The notes under the pieces were generated by a model. That model ran no database searches. It was not told where the DNA came from and saw nothing but the letters and a program-made list of their open reading frames with translations. A stretch of DNA of 64,000 nucleotides from Candidatus Amarolinea dominans. Lineage in GTDB: Bacteria; Chloroflexota; Anaerolineae; SSC4; Amarolineaceae. Shown piece by piece: positions 51,139 to 61,179 of the stretch. Position numbers and translations under genes: made by a program. The DNA lies in the NCBI GenBank assembly GCA_016719785.1, contig JADJYJ010000015.1:124001-188000 (forward strand). The letters are read 5' to 3'. The number at the start of each line of letters is the position of its first letter. Positions within the stretch are counted from its first letter, which is position 1.

Positions 51139-52623
51139 ATGGCACACTGCGCGTGGCGTTTCGGACTGATTCGTTTGCTGGCGTTGCTGGGCCTTGCGCT
51201 ATGGGCGGCCGCCTGCCAGCCGCAAACCGCCCCGGCGCCGACCACCGCGGTCACCGAAATCCCGCCAGCCCCTGGGGCCACGCTGGCCGCGCCCGCGGGC
51301 GCGGCCGGGCTGGGCGATCCTCTGTACCCGGCGCTGGGCAATGGCGGCTACGATGTGCAGCACTACACCATTGACCTGACCGTGGATGTCGCCCGCAACA
51401 TGCTGGACGGGGTCACAACCATCACGGCCCACGCGACGCAGCCGCTCAGCGCGTTCAACCTGGATTTCAGCGGCTTGACTATCACCCGCGTCACGGTGAA
51501 TGGGCAGTCTGCGGACTACCGGCGGCAGGGCAGCGAAACCACGATCACGCCACCACAGCCCCTGGCCGCGGGCGCGCGGCTGACGGTCACGGTCGCCTAT
51601 CGCGGTGAGCCGCAGCCGATTCGCGACCCAGGGGTACCGTTCGTGCCGTTGGGCTGGCAGCGATTCGAGCAAGGCATTGCGGTGGTCAGCGAACCGTCGG
51701 GCGCGATGAATTGGTTCCCCAGCAACAACCACCCGGCCGACAAAGCCACCTTCACCTTCCGCGTCCAGGTTCCCAAGCCCTACCAGGTCGCGGCCAACGG
51801 CGTTCTGGCCGACACCCAAGACGCCGGCAGCTCAACCACCTTCGTCTGGCAGATGACCGACCCCATGGCAACCTACCTGGCGACGGTGCATGTTGGACGC
51901 TACGAGGTGGTGACGGCCACCGGCCCAGGCGGGGTCACGTTGCGCTACTATTTCCCACTGCGCACGCCGGACACGGTCAAGGCCAGGTTCGCGCGTATCC
52001 CACAGATGATGCAGTTCATGACGGAGCGCTTTGGCCCCTATCCCTTCGACGCCTATGGCGTGGCGCTGCTGCCTGTGTCCACCGGTTGGGCGTTGGAAAC
52101 GCAGACCCTGTCCACCTACGGCGCGGACGGCGCGGATGAGGCCGAAGTTTTTCATGAACTGATGCACGAATGGTTCGGCAACAGCGTCAGCCCGGCGACA
52201 TGGCAAGACGTATGGCTCAATGAAGGCTTCGCGACCTATTTTCAGTGGCTATGGCAGGAAGAGACAGAGGGGCGCCCGGCGTTCGACGCGACGGTGCAAC
52301 AGGCCTACGCGGGCCTGGTCTCGCGGCGCGTCGGCCCCGTGTTGCCGCAGCAGCCGGCCGGCATGTTCACCGCCGCCACCTACCAGCGCGGTGCATGCAC
52401 CCTGCACGCGCTACGCTTGACCGTGGGCGACGCGGTTTTCTTCCAGATTCTGCGCACCTATTACGAGCGCTTCGCCGGCGGCGTCGCCAGCACGGCCGAT
52501 TTTAGCGCCACGGCTGTCGAGGTCAGCGGCCAGCCGGGCGTGGAAGCGCTGCTCAACGCCTGGCTGACGAACCCCACCCCGCCTCTACTTGTCCACATCG
52601 GCCAGCAGCAGGTGTATAGATGA
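51139..52623 (+). CDS. Lipoprotein M1-family zinc metallopeptidase
   Basis: The N-terminus (LIRLLALLGLALWAAAC) is a lipoprotein signal with Cys as the lipid site, followed by a Pro/Ala-rich spacer of about 30 residues. The M1 fold then shows the beta-saddle domain (YDVQHYTIDLTVDVARNMLDGVTTI), the GAMNWFPSNNHP segment, the zinc motif HELMHEW with the third ligand in LNEGFATYFQWLW. The usual GAMEN motif is replaced by GWALETQTLS, as in the ERAP-unlike M1 peptidases of bacteria. At 494 residues it lacks the large C-terminal domain. Likely anchored outside the membrane and cleaving peptides. Confidence 0.9.
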   Translation: MAHCAWRFGLIRLLALLGLALWAAACQPQTAPAPTTAVTEIPPAPGATLAAPAGAAGLGDPLYPALGNGGYDVQHYTIDLTVDVARNMLDGVTTITAHATQPLSAFNLDFSGLTITRVTVNGQSADYRRQGSETTITPPQPLAAGARLTVTVAYRGEPQPIRDPGVPFVPLGWQRFEQGIAVVSEPSGAMNWFPSNNHPADKATFTFRVQVPKPYQVAANGVLADTQDAGSSTTFVWQMTDPMATYLATVHVGRYEVVTATGPGGVTLRYYFPLRTPDTVKARFARIPQMMQFMTERFGPYPFDAYGVALLPVSTGWALETQTLSTYGADGADEAEVFHELMHEWFGNSVSPATWQDVWLNEGFATYFQWLWQEETEGRPAFDATVQQAYAGLVSRRVGPVLPQQPAGMFTAATYQRGACTLHALRLTVGDAVFFQILRTYYERFAGGVASTADFSATAVEVSGQPGVEALLNAWLTNPTPPLLVHIGQQQVYR

Positions 52624-52896
52624 TGCAACTCTTGGACCAACCCCCGTCTCGCTGGGCGGGGTTATGGCGCCAGCACTGGGCATTCGCCCCACCCTGGCGC
52701 TCGCCGCGCTCGGCGCCGGCATTCTGGGCGCCTTGCGGCTGCAGCCTGCGCGCAGGCAGGCTCACTATCCGTTAGCGTTGAGTAGAGGGCGATTGATTGT
52801 CCGGCTCGAATGAAAATCGGACGTATACGCTGACCGGTTGGCGAAAAGGGCAAGAAGGTGTACAATTACAGTCAACCGGGAGATAAGGAGCGTACA
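52624..52896. other. Intergenic stretch without recognised gene
   Basis: The 273 bases hold no gene, repeat or hairpin that I can support. The last 20 contain AAGGAG before the Rpn-like ATG. Confidence 0.5.
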
Positions 52897-53925
52897 ATGG
52901 CCGACCAGCAGGACTACGATTCGCCGTGGAAAGACATCCTCGACCTGCAATTCGAGGAATTCATGGCCTTCTTCTTTCCCAGCGCCCACGCCCAGATCAA
53001 CTGGCGAGCCGGGCACGAATTCCTGGACAAAGAGCTCCAGAAGATCACTCAGGATGCCGCGCTGGGCCGGCGGATAGTGGACAAGCTGGTTAAGGTGCAG
53101 CTCAAGGATGGCCAGGAGCAGTGGGTGCTGGTGCATGTGGAGGTGCAAACGCAGCCAGCCTCTGGCTTCCCGGAGCGCATGTTCGTCTACCACTACCGCA
53201 TCCGCGACCGCTTCGGCGCTCGTTGCGCCACCTTTGGCGTCCTGGCGGACGGCGATCCATCGTGGCGGCCGGCTGAGTTCCGCGATGAGCTGCTGGGCAC
53301 CGAGTTGGTGCTGCGCTTCAGCACGGCCAAGTTGCTGGACTACGAGGAGGACCTGCCGGCGCTGGAGGAAGAGTCCAACCCCTTTGCCCTGGTGGTGATG
53401 GCGCACGCGGGCGTGCGGGCGACGGCCGCTGATCCATACGCTCGACTGGACTGGAAATTTGGGCTTACACGCCGTTTGTTCGAACGAGGCTACAAGCGCC
53501 AACAGATCAGCAGCCTGTATCGTTTCATAGATTGGGTGATGTTGCTGCCCGAGGAACTAGAGTTGGAATATGACCGGCGAGTGGGCGAGTATCAGGAGGA
53601 ACACAAAATGGAGTATCTGAGTTCAATGGAGCGTCGCGCCATGGAGCGCGGCCGGCAGGCTGGGCTGTTGGAAGGCGTGCAGCAGGGCGTGCAGCAGGGC
53701 GTGCAGCAGGGCGTGCAGCAGGGCGTGCTACAAGGCGAGCTTTCCGGACGGGCGGCCACGGTGCAGCGTCAGTTGGCACGGCGCTTGGGCGTGTTGTCCA
53801 AAGAGGACGAGCAGCGCATCCGCTCGCTCTCCGTTACGATGCTCGACCGGCTGGCCGACGACCTGCTGGATTTCGCCGAGCCAGCCGACTTGCAGCGCTG
53901 GTTTACCCGTTACACGACGCAGTAG
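52897..53925 (+). CDS. Rpn-like PD-(D/E)XK nuclease-family protein with VQQG repeats
   Basis: A 342-residue protein. The N-terminal part (WKDILDLQFEEFMAFFFP, VDKLVKVQLKDGQEQWVLVHVEVQTQ) has the acidic and E-V-Q positions of the PD-(D/E)XK core, here with an extra strand. YRIRDRFG and LVVMAHAGVRAT follow, as in Rpn/transposase-like proteins. At about residues 262-280 there are four or five copies of GVQQ coded by a 12-bp repeat (GGCGTGCAGCAG, 53676-53730), then a C-terminal helical DUF4351-like segment. The same type of tetrapeptide repeat lies at the same place in the Rpn-like gene at 27809, though the two proteins differ. Start from AAGGAG six bases before the ATG. Confidence 0.82.
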   Translation: MADQQDYDSPWKDILDLQFEEFMAFFFPSAHAQINWRAGHEFLDKELQKITQDAALGRRIVDKLVKVQLKDGQEQWVLVHVEVQTQPASGFPERMFVYHYRIRDRFGARCATFGVLADGDPSWRPAEFRDELLGTELVLRFSTAKLLDYEEDLPALEEESNPFALVVMAHAGVRATAADPYARLDWKFGLTRRLFERGYKRQQISSLYRFIDWVMLLPEELELEYDRRVGEYQEEHKMEYLSSMERRAMERGRQAGLLEGVQQGVQQGVQQGVQQGVLQGELSGRAATVQRQLARRLGVLSKEDEQRIRSLSVTMLDRLADDLLDFAEPADLQRWFTRYTTQ

Positions 53926-53935
53926 CCGCACACTG

Positions 53936-54190
53936 TCACTTCAGTGAAAGCGAGGCGGCGGCCGGCAAGAAGGCGGTTGAAGTAGACGCGATGGTTCCTG
54001 CCGCCTCCTTGTGTTCCTCGCTCCGGTTGCCGACGTAGCTACGCATCCACTCCTGCGCCAGCCCCGTCAGGTTGAGGCTTACCGTGCCGCCCGCCGCCTC
54101 GTCCAGCACCTGCCCGGTGAAGCGGCGCGGCGTCGGCCAGGTAGCGCCGGCTTCTTTATGGGATGGCGCTGACGCGGGGAAGCAAGTCAT
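53936..54190 (-). CDS. Possible short gene or gene remnant (84 aa), uncertain
   Basis: An open frame of 84 codons in the 339-base gap between two plus-strand genes. The central part (NLTGLAQEWMRSYVGNRSEEHKEAA) looks like ordinary helical protein sequence, but no family is recognised, there is no clear ribosome-binding site, and the N-terminal third is unlikely coding. It could be a small unknown gene, an antitoxin-like protein, or a decayed fragment. Otherwise the gap is empty. Confidence 0.25.
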   Translation of the reverse strand: MTCFPASAPSHKEAGATWPTPRRFTGQVLDEAAGGTVSLNLTGLAQEWMRSYVGNRSEEHKEAAGTIASTSTAFLPAAASLSLK

Positions 54191-54264
54191 GCGGCAGAGG
54201 ATGTCGTCACGCCGGAGGCGTGACCTACGAGTTGGCGTGATTTTCAGATCAGGGCAGGAGTACC

Positions 54265-55164
54265 ATGTGGCAACTTGATACGATTGATGTGACCTTTCAG
54301 GGTGTGGCGCATGCCATCGCCAGCTACATCTTGCGCGGCGGCGACGCCGTGGTGATGATCGAAACCGGCCCCGGCTCCACGGTCCGCGCCCTGGAGGCCG
54401 GGCTGGCCGGCCTGGGCTTGCGCCCGGCCGATGTGACCCATGTCCTGGTCACGCACATTCATCTGGATCATGCCGGCGCGGCGGGCTGGATGGCGCAGCA
54501 CGGCGCGCCGGTTTACGTGCATCACGTCGGCGCAGCGCACGTCATTGATCCTTCCCGCTTGTGGGCCAGCGCCAGCCGCATCTACGGCGCGCAGATGGTG
54601 CCGCTGTGGGGGCAGGTCTGGCCGATCCCGCCGGCGCAGGTGCATGCGCTGCACGATGGCGATGTGATCGCCCTCGGCGCTGTGCAGATCGTGGCGCATG
54701 ACACGCCCGGTCACGCCTGGCATCACATGGCCTACCAGGTCGAGGACGTGTGCTTTACCGGCGATGTGGCCGCGGCGCGCCTGCCCGGTTACCGCCACGT
54801 GCGCTTGCCCACCCCGCCGCCGGAGATTGACGTGCCGGCCTGGCATCGCTCCGTGGAGCGCCTGCGCCGCCTCGCGCTGCGTCGCCTCTACCTCACGCAC
54901 TTCGGGCCAGTCACAGACGTGCCCCAGCACCTGGCCCTGGTGGATGCCAACCTGGACAAGACGGCCGCCTGGGTGCTGGCTCAACAGCAGGCCGGGCAGG
55001 AGCGTGATGCCATCGTGGCCGCCTTCGGCCCCTGGCTGGAAGAGCAGACCGCGGCCGACGACGGCGAGGCCACCGGCGCCAGTCTCTACGATTTGGTCAT
55101 TCCCTCGTTCATGTCGGTGGACGGCCTGCTCCGCTACTGGCGCAAGGCCCAGGAGCTGCCGTGA
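54265..55164 (+). CDS. Metallo-beta-lactamase-fold hydrolase
   Basis: The 299-residue protein has the metal motif THIHLDHAGAAGWM (H-x-H-x-D-H), the His of HDTPGHAWHHMAYQ and the Asp of CFTGDVAAARLP, and the last His in YLTHFGPVTD. The C-terminal 80 residues are helical (WVLAQQQAGQERDAIVAAFGPWLEEQ). It is the first of three coupled genes: its stop overlaps the next ATG (ATGA). Members hydrolyse thioesters, lactones or phosphoesters; the linked glycosyltransferase gives no clear substrate. Confidence 0.9.
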   Translation: MWQLDTIDVTFQGVAHAIASYILRGGDAVVMIETGPGSTVRALEAGLAGLGLRPADVTHVLVTHIHLDHAGAAGWMAQHGAPVYVHHVGAAHVIDPSRLWASASRIYGAQMVPLWGQVWPIPPAQVHALHDGDVIALGAVQIVAHDTPGHAWHHMAYQVEDVCFTGDVAAARLPGYRHVRLPTPPPEIDVPAWHRSVERLRRLALRRLYLTHFGPVTDVPQHLALVDANLDKTAAWVLAQQQAGQERDAIVAAFGPWLEEQTAADDGEATGASLYDLVIPSFMSVDGLLRYWRKAQELP

Positions 55165-55940
55165 CCTACGTTCTGCCTGCCTGGTATCCTGCGCTGCGTC
55201 GGCCCACGATCATCGAACGCACAGGCCAACAGCGCATCAGCGTCATCGTGCCCGCGCGCAACGAAGAAGCCAACATCCGCCCGGTGCTGGAACTGGCTCT
55301 GCCCTACGCCGATGAACTGCTGGTGCTGGACGGTCACAGCCGCGATGCCACCCGCGACATCGCCGCGGCCCTGGGCGCGCGGGTCATCCTGGACAGTGGA
55401 CAGGGCAAGGGCGCGGCCATTCGCCAGGGTATCCAGGAGGCCAGCGGCGATATCCTGGTCTTCATTGACGCGGACGGCTCGCACGACCCGGCCGACATTC
55501 CGGCGCTGGTCAACCCGATCTGCCAGGGCCTGGCCGATCATGTTTCTGGCTCGCGCATGTTGGGCGGCAGCGATGAACTGCACGCCACCCTGCACCAGGG
55601 CGTGCGTCTTCTCGGCAGTCAGGTCATCACCCTGAGTATCAACTACACGCAGAACGTGCGTCTGACCGATTGTCAGAACGGTTTTCGGGCCATCCGTCGT
55701 GACGTGGCCCTGGCGCTCGATCTGCGCGAGAACATCACCACCATCGAGCAGGAGATGGTCATCAAAACGGTGCGCCGCGGCTACCACCTGATCGAAGTGC
55801 CCACGCATGAATACGTGCGGGCGAATGGGGTTTCTAATTTTCGTGTCAAGGACGTGGCCCCGCGTTACGTAACCAGTTGGCTCTATTACCTGTTCCTCTG
55901 GCGCCCACCCCGACGCCAGGCCCGGCGGGTCGGGGCGTGA
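55161..55940 (+). CDS. Family 2 glycosyltransferase (dolichyl/polyprenyl-phosphate sugar synthase-like)
   Basis: The 259-residue protein has ISVIVPARNEEANIRPVLE, LLVLDGHSRDATRDIAAALGA, GKGAAIRQGIQEASGDILVFIDADGSHDPADIP (donor-binding DxD-like site), SGSRMLGGSDELHA, and NGFRAIRRDVALAL. It has no membrane anchor and is close to polyprenyl-phosphate mannose/glucose synthases. The gene downstream encodes a multi-membrane GT-C-like protein that could use the lipid-linked sugar, so the pair fits cell-envelope glycosylation. Coupled to the MBL gene by ATGA. Confidence 0.9.
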   Translation: MTYVLPAWYPALRRPTIIERTGQQRISVIVPARNEEANIRPVLELALPYADELLVLDGHSRDATRDIAAALGARVILDSGQGKGAAIRQGIQEASGDILVFIDADGSHDPADIPALVNPICQGLADHVSGSRMLGGSDELHATLHQGVRLLGSQVITLSINYTQNVRLTDCQNGFRAIRRDVALALDLRENITTIEQEMVIKTVRRGYHLIEVPTHEYVRANGVSNFRVKDVAPRYVTSWLYYLFLWRPPRRQARRVGA

Positions 55941-55944
55941 GCGT

Positions 55945-58263
55945 ATGATCTTCAGCGTTGAGCCGCGCCGCGGGCTGGCTGTGATTCTACTCCTGTTCGT
56001 GCTGGTGGCCGGGATCTACAGCGTGACGACGCCGGCCTTCGAGGCGCCGGACGAGGTCTGGCACATGGCCTTCGTTCAGCACCTCGCCAGCGGCCAGGGG
56101 CTGCCGGTTTCTGCGCCGCAGACGACGGCGCTGTGGCGCCAGCAGGGGGTGCAGTCGCCGCTGTATTACCTGGCGGCCGCCGGCCTGACCGCCTGGGTGG
56201 ATCAGAGCGACTTCCCGGCCCTCTACGCCCGCGCCAATCCACACGCCGCCATTGGCCAGCCGGACGCGGTCGCCAACCGCAACTATCTGATCCATCATGA
56301 CACCGATCGGTCCGGCCCCGGCGAGGCCTGGCCCTGGCGCGGCAGCATCCTGGCGCTGCACCTCGTGCGCTTCTTTTCGATTTTGCTGGGCGCCCTGGCG
56401 ATCTGGGCTACGTATCAGACCCTGGCGCTGATCGTGGGCGCGCAACCCGCCCTGCTCGGCGCCGCGCTGGTGGCCTTCATTCCCCAGTTCGTCTTCATCA
56501 GCGCCGCGGCCAGCAATGATAACGCCATCAACGCGCTCGCCGCGCTCGTGCTCTGGCGCGTGGTTCATCTGGTGGCTGCCCCTGTTGGGCAGACGACCGC
56601 TCTCCGCCTCAAGCCGTTCGTCATTCTGGGCATCCTGCTTGGCCTGGCGCTGCTCACCAAGCTCAGCAGCCTGGGCCTCGTCGCGGTGACCGGCCTGGCG
56701 CTGCTGATCGTCGCCTGGCGCCGGCGCAGCGGGCGCACGCTGATCGCCGGCGGACTGGCCCTGGCCGCGCCGGCCGTGGCGATCAGCGGCTGGTGGTTCG
56801 TGCGCAACTGGCTGCTCTATCGCGACCCGCTCGCCTGGAACATCTGGCAGGCCAACATCCTCCTGCGCGTCGCCCCGGCCGACTGGCGCACCATCCTGGG
56901 TGAGATGCAGAGCCTGGAGCGCTCCTTCTGGGGTCTCTTTGGCTGGCTCAACCTGCCCTATCCGACCTGGGTGTACACAGCGCTGCGGGGTCTGGAGATC
57001 GTGATCGGCCTGGGGCTGCTGCTGGCGCTCTGGCAGGCCCTGGCGGCGAGTCGAAAGCCCTCCGCGGTCGCGCCGAACAGGCCAGCGACTTTTCTGCCCT
57101 CACTCTTACCCTCTTTCCTGCTCATGCTCTGGCTGGCGCTCTTGATCTTCTCCTGGCTGCGTTTCATGGTGATCGCGCCGGCGGCGCAGGGGCGCTACTT
57201 CTTCCCGGCCGCGCCCACCCTCGGCCTGCTGCTGCTGATGGGCCTGCGCGGTCTGCATGGCCGCCTGGGATGGCTGGTGGCAAGTGGACTCTTTCTGCTC
57301 TCCGCGCTCACCCCTTTCGCCCTCATCGCGCCTGCCTACCGCCCTCCGCCCTCGATCGGGGCGGCAAACCTGGCGGCGCTGCAGGTCAACCTGGGCACGG
57401 CTTTTGCCATCGAAGGGGTGGCCGCGACATCCGGCCAGGTGCAGCCCGGTGACGTGGCCACCGTGACGGTGCGCTGGCGGGCGCTGGCGCCGAACGCCCG
57501 TGACTATTCCATCTTCATTCACCTGGTCAGCAATGACGGCCTGACCGTCGCGCAGACCGACACCATGCCCGGCGCCGGTCTCTTGCCCACCAGTCAATGG
57601 ACGCCCGGCCAGACCTACACCGAGGCTTACCAGGTACACATACCGGCCACGACTTACACGCCCGATCAGGCCCATTGGGCGGTCGGCTTGTACGATCACG
57701 CGACCGGTCAGCGGTTGCCGGTCATGCTCATGGTCCCTGGTGCGGACAGCCGCGTGGCGGCTGATAGTCTGATTTTCGGAGCGGTGGCGCTCGTTCCGCA
57801 GGCGGGCGCAGCGCCAAACGCCATGGACATCGCTTTCTTGGATCATATCACTCTGGTCGGGTACAGCCTGAGCAGCCGCCTGCTGCTTCCCGGCGAACCG
57901 CTGACCGTGACTCTCTACTGGCAGGCACGCGGCCCGGTCGCCAGTGATTACACCACCTTCGTTCATCTCCTCGGCCCTCCAGCCCCCAATCCTGGGGGGT
58001 CGTTGACGCAGGGCAGTGACTGGCAGACCTTCGGGGGGCATGATGGCGTCCCGCAGCCCGCGACCAGGGCTTGGGCTGCCGGCGACATCATCACCGACAC
58101 GCATACGCTCGCCGTGTCAGCGCAGGCGCGGCCGGGCGTCTACCAACTGGAGATCGGACTCTACACCCAGCCCGATTTCGATCGTCTGAGCTTGGTGTCT
58201 GCGCCGGGCGCTGAGGGCGCCGACCGTCTCTTGATGGGAGGACTGCGCGTAGTCAGCCGTTAG
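55945..58263 (+). CDS. Multi-pass membrane protein, GT-C/DUF2142-like glycosyltransferase with extracytoplasmic beta domain
   Basis: The 772-residue protein has about 11 hydrophobic segments in the first 460 residues, an early loop EAPDEVWHMAFVQHLASGQGLPV (the acidic catalytic loop of GT-C enzymes) and QSPLYYLAAA. The C-terminal 300 residues are soluble and contain two copies of a beta-sandwich unit (SIFIHLVSNDGLTVAQTDTMPG.., TTFVHLLG..), common in Chloroflexi. In the second copy an inserted stretch around GPPAPNPGGSLTQGSDW contains a GC palindrome also seen in gltB and after cimA. It follows the family 2 transferase by four bases. The stop overlaps the convergent kinase gene. Confidence 0.85.
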   Translation: MIFSVEPRRGLAVILLLFVLVAGIYSVTTPAFEAPDEVWHMAFVQHLASGQGLPVSAPQTTALWRQQGVQSPLYYLAAAGLTAWVDQSDFPALYARANPHAAIGQPDAVANRNYLIHHDTDRSGPGEAWPWRGSILALHLVRFFSILLGALAIWATYQTLALIVGAQPALLGAALVAFIPQFVFISAAASNDNAINALAALVLWRVVHLVAAPVGQTTALRLKPFVILGILLGLALLTKLSSLGLVAVTGLALLIVAWRRRSGRTLIAGGLALAAPAVAISGWWFVRNWLLYRDPLAWNIWQANILLRVAPADWRTILGEMQSLERSFWGLFGWLNLPYPTWVYTALRGLEIVIGLGLLLALWQALAASRKPSAVAPNRPATFLPSLLPSFLLMLWLALLIFSWLRFMVIAPAAQGRYFFPAAPTLGLLLLMGLRGLHGRLGWLVASGLFLLSALTPFALIAPAYRPPPSIGAANLAALQVNLGTAFAIEGVAATSGQVQPGDVATVTVRWRALAPNARDYSIFIHLVSNDGLTVAQTDTMPGAGLLPTSQWTPGQTYTEAYQVHIPATTYTPDQAHWAVGLYDHATGQRLPVMLMVPGADSRVAADSLIFGAVALVPQAGAAPNAMDIAFLDHITLVGYSLSSRLLLPGEPLTVTLYWQARGPVASDYTTFVHLLGPPAPNPGGSLTQGSDWQTFGGHDGVPQPATRAWAAGDIITDTHTLAVSAQARPGVYQLEIGLYTQPDFDRLSLVSAPGAEGADRLLMGGLRVVSR

Positions 58264-60974
58264 GCCAGCTCTGCCCATCCGCCCCCTGCCGCGGCGGCCG
58301 GCCGCAGCCTCACGCTGAAGGTGCTGCCCTGCCCCACGGCGCTCGCAACACTGATGCGCCCGCCGTGCCGTTCCACAATCTCCTGGCAAATAGCCAGCCC
58401 CAGGCCGCTCCCTGGCGCCTGTGTCTGCCGTGCCGCCTCACCGCGGTAAAAGCGCTCGAACAGGCGCCGCTGATCTTCCTCGCTCATCCCACAGCCCGTG
58501 TCACTGACCGTCAGAACAACCCAGATTTGCTCAGTTTCCCGTTGCACCCAGGTGCGCATCATCACCTGACCGCCGCTTGGCGTGTAATTCATCGCGTTCG
58601 CCATCAGGTTGGTCGCCACCTGCATCAGCATCTGTCGGTCCCCCAGCGCCAGCGGCAGCGCTTCGTCCAGTTCCGCGCGCAGCTGCAGGCCGCGTTCTTC
58701 CAGCAGGCCGGCCCGCTGCTCGACCAGATCTTCGACCAGGTCATTCAGATTCATCGGCCCCAACGCCAATGGCGTCTTGCCCATGTCCAAGCGCGAGAGA
58801 TCGAGCAGGTCCTCGATCAACTGACTCAGAACGTGAGTCTCGCGCGCGATGACCTGCAGATTGCGCTGCCAGTGCTCCTCTCGTTCCCGACTGAGCAGAT
58901 TCAAATAGAGCTTGATGTTGGCCAACGGCATGCGCAGTTCGTGCGAAACATTGGAAACGAATTTGGTCTTGAGGCGGTCGAGTTCTTTCAGCCCCTCGTT
59001 CGCCGCCTGCAGCTCAGCCGTGCGTGCCGCCACCCGCTGCTCCAACTCACCGGCATAGCGCTGCACCTCTTCGTACAGTGAGGTGCGCTGAATCGCGCTC
59101 GCCGCGATGTTCGCCACCGCGGTCAGAATGCGCACATCGCCCTCACCGAACGCATGGGGCCGGCCAGCCCACAGCGCGCCAATCGCGTCCGCGTCCACCA
59201 GCAGCGGCATACAGGCCACGGCCAGCGGCGTCGCCTGCACCGCGCCCGGCAGCGGCCAGGCATGAACGCCGGCTGCAGCGAGATAGGGCTCCTGTCTCGC
59301 CATCACCGCAGCCGTAACACTGTCAGACCCCAACGCCCGTTCCCCCCCTGCGCCTTCCCAGCGTCCGCCAGCCGCCTCAACCACCAGTTCTGTGCTCACC
59401 GGATCGCGCAGCACCAGCGTGGCCCCTTCCGCGTCCACCAGCGCCATCATCTGCTCCAGGATCACGGGCAGCATCGCCGCGCGGGTCGGCGCGGCGCGTA
59501 CACTCTCGCTAATCGCCAGGATGGCTTCGCGCTCCAGTGTGCGCTGTTTACTGTCGCTGATGTCCTGCGCCGTGCAGTCCAGACCAGCGGGGGCGCCGGC
59601 GGCGCCGGCGTCCCCTCCGAAAATCGTCGGGGTGGCGGTGAGGGAGATCCAGATGCGACTGCCATCCGGCCGGCGCAGTTGAGCTTCCGCGCCTTCTACG
59701 CGGCCCTGCGCTGCCACCCGGTCGGCGATCTGGGCCCAGGCTGCGGGCGCGGCCAACAGGCTGGTCATAGCGGCGCGCTCTATCTCTGCTTCGTTCAGCC
59801 CGCACATCGCCAGGAAGGCCCGGTTCGCCATCAACAGGCTGCCCTGCTGGCCGAGGGTGCAGCGAAAAACGCCAATAGGTACGTTCTCGACGAGGGTTTG
59901 GTAGCGCTGCTCACTCTGCGAGAGGAGATGTTCGACGCGCTTGCGTTCGCTGATGTTGCGCAGAAAGACCAGGCGACCGGTCGTGTGGCCGCGCCGGTCC
60001 TTCAACGGGGAGATGCGCAGATCGAAAAAGCGCTGATTGAGACCCGAACCCAGGGTAATCTCTTCATGCGTCTCCATCACGGTGCGATAGCGTGCGACCA
60101 GCCCAGGTTGGCCCCCCAGGAAGCGCAGCATCGGTTGGCCGATGACCTCGCGCTCCGTATGCTGCATCATGCTGAGCGCGGTGCGGTTGATGTCCACCAC
60201 GCGGTCGTGCAGATCGAGGACGAGCACCCCATCAATCATGTTCTCGAGCAGCTCATCGCGTGCCACCGGCGCCAGATCCAGCAGGCGATAGCGGTAAAGG
60301 CTCAAGATCACCGCCAGGCCGGTGAGCGTCAGACTGACCGGGGTAGGATCGAGATTGGGCCAGGGGCTGAGGTTCAGAACATATATCAGGTTGGTAAGCC
60401 AGGGCAGGCCGGCAGCAATGGTGATGGCCGCGGCCTGACCGCGATAGATGCTGGGAGACCGATAGACCCCGCGCCAGACCATGAGGGTGCCGACGATCAG
60501 AAAGAGGTAAGTGTAGGCGATGTAGACCCAAAACCAGACGCCGTAGGTTGGATTGACCAGCGCGAGGTCCCGACTGGTGTCCAGGCGGTAAGCGGCGTAG
60601 ACGAGATGGTGCAGATCGTTTGTCCAGACCAACACCAGCGTGAGCAAAGGGATCAACGCCATGAAGGCAAAGCGGCGCGGGGTCAGCCAGGCAGAGGCGC
60701 CGGTGTAGGCCAGGGTGAAGGCCAGCCAGGCCAGGGGAATGACCACGACGCCGATGAACTCAACCTTGATCCAGAAGAATTTGGCCGCCAGCCCGCTGGC
60801 AAGCAATTCGCCGATGGTCGCCAAGGACCATTCGCCAACGGCCAGCATGAGGACGGCGATGGCAGTGGCTCCGGCCGCGGGGCGGCGGCGCCAGGCCACG
60901 CGTACCAGCACCCCGGCGATGAGGGCCGAGACGAATAGGAGAGAGACGTGTAAACCCAAATCCCAGAAATTCAT
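58260..60974 (-). CDS. Sensor histidine kinase with 7TM N-terminus, two PAS, GAF, HisKA and HATPase
   Basis: The 904-residue protein starts with a seven-helix membrane domain of the HisKA_7TM type (LLFVSALIAGVLVRVAW, WIKVEFIGVVVIPLAWLAFTL, WTNDLHHLVYAAYR). PAS1 (about 240-345) ends in FLRNISERKR, PAS2 is at about 355-480, and a GAF domain follows (about 495-640). A coiled coil leads to His678 in FVSNVSHELRMPLANIK, then N box LMANAMNYTPSGG, G1 VSDTGCGMSEEDQRRLFERFYRG and G2 GSGLGLAICQEI. It has no receiver of its own and no regulator gene is next to it. The 205-base gap upstream has no visible promoter consensus. Confidence 0.9.
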   Translation of the reverse strand: MNFWDLGLHVSLLFVSALIAGVLVRVAWRRRPAAGATAIAVLMLAVGEWSLATIGELLASGLAAKFFWIKVEFIGVVVIPLAWLAFTLAYTGASAWLTPRRFAFMALIPLLTLVLVWTNDLHHLVYAAYRLDTSRDLALVNPTYGVWFWVYIAYTYLFLIVGTLMVWRGVYRSPSIYRGQAAAITIAAGLPWLTNLIYVLNLSPWPNLDPTPVSLTLTGLAVILSLYRYRLLDLAPVARDELLENMIDGVLVLDLHDRVVDINRTALSMMQHTEREVIGQPMLRFLGGQPGLVARYRTVMETHEEITLGSGLNQRFFDLRISPLKDRRGHTTGRLVFLRNISERKRVEHLLSQSEQRYQTLVENVPIGVFRCTLGQQGSLLMANRAFLAMCGLNEAEIERAAMTSLLAAPAAWAQIADRVAAQGRVEGAEAQLRRPDGSRIWISLTATPTIFGGDAGAAGAPAGLDCTAQDISDSKQRTLEREAILAISESVRAAPTRAAMLPVILEQMMALVDAEGATLVLRDPVSTELVVEAAGGRWEGAGGERALGSDSVTAAVMARQEPYLAAAGVHAWPLPGAVQATPLAVACMPLLVDADAIGALWAGRPHAFGEGDVRILTAVANIAASAIQRTSLYEEVQRYAGELEQRVAARTAELQAANEGLKELDRLKTKFVSNVSHELRMPLANIKLYLNLLSREREEHWQRNLQVIARETHVLSQLIEDLLDLSRLDMGKTPLALGPMNLNDLVEDLVEQRAGLLEERGLQLRAELDEALPLALGDRQMLMQVATNLMANAMNYTPSGGQVMMRTWVQRETEQIWVVLTVSDTGCGMSEEDQRRLFERFYRGEAARQTQAPGSGLGLAICQEIVERHGGRISVASAVGQGSTFSVRLRPAAAAGGGWAELA

Positions 60975-61179
60975 GACAGGCTCCCGGTCAACAGTCAGGC
61001 CATAACCCTACTGTTCAGGCGCGATGTGTCCAAGATGTGATGTCCCTGCCTGCGGGTGACCGGTGGCAGTATAGCAGATTTTTGGCAATTGGGTAAGCGG
61101 CGGCGGCCTGCCAAGCGCATTTTTATGCGCGGTGGTTCAGCGCCATGCGACGTTGTGCCGCGTCAACTCAGAAACAGGC

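Noticed and set aside
59154..60938. A 594-codon plus-strand frame opposite the 7TM kinase
   Set aside because: The kinase has all motifs; this frame has none.
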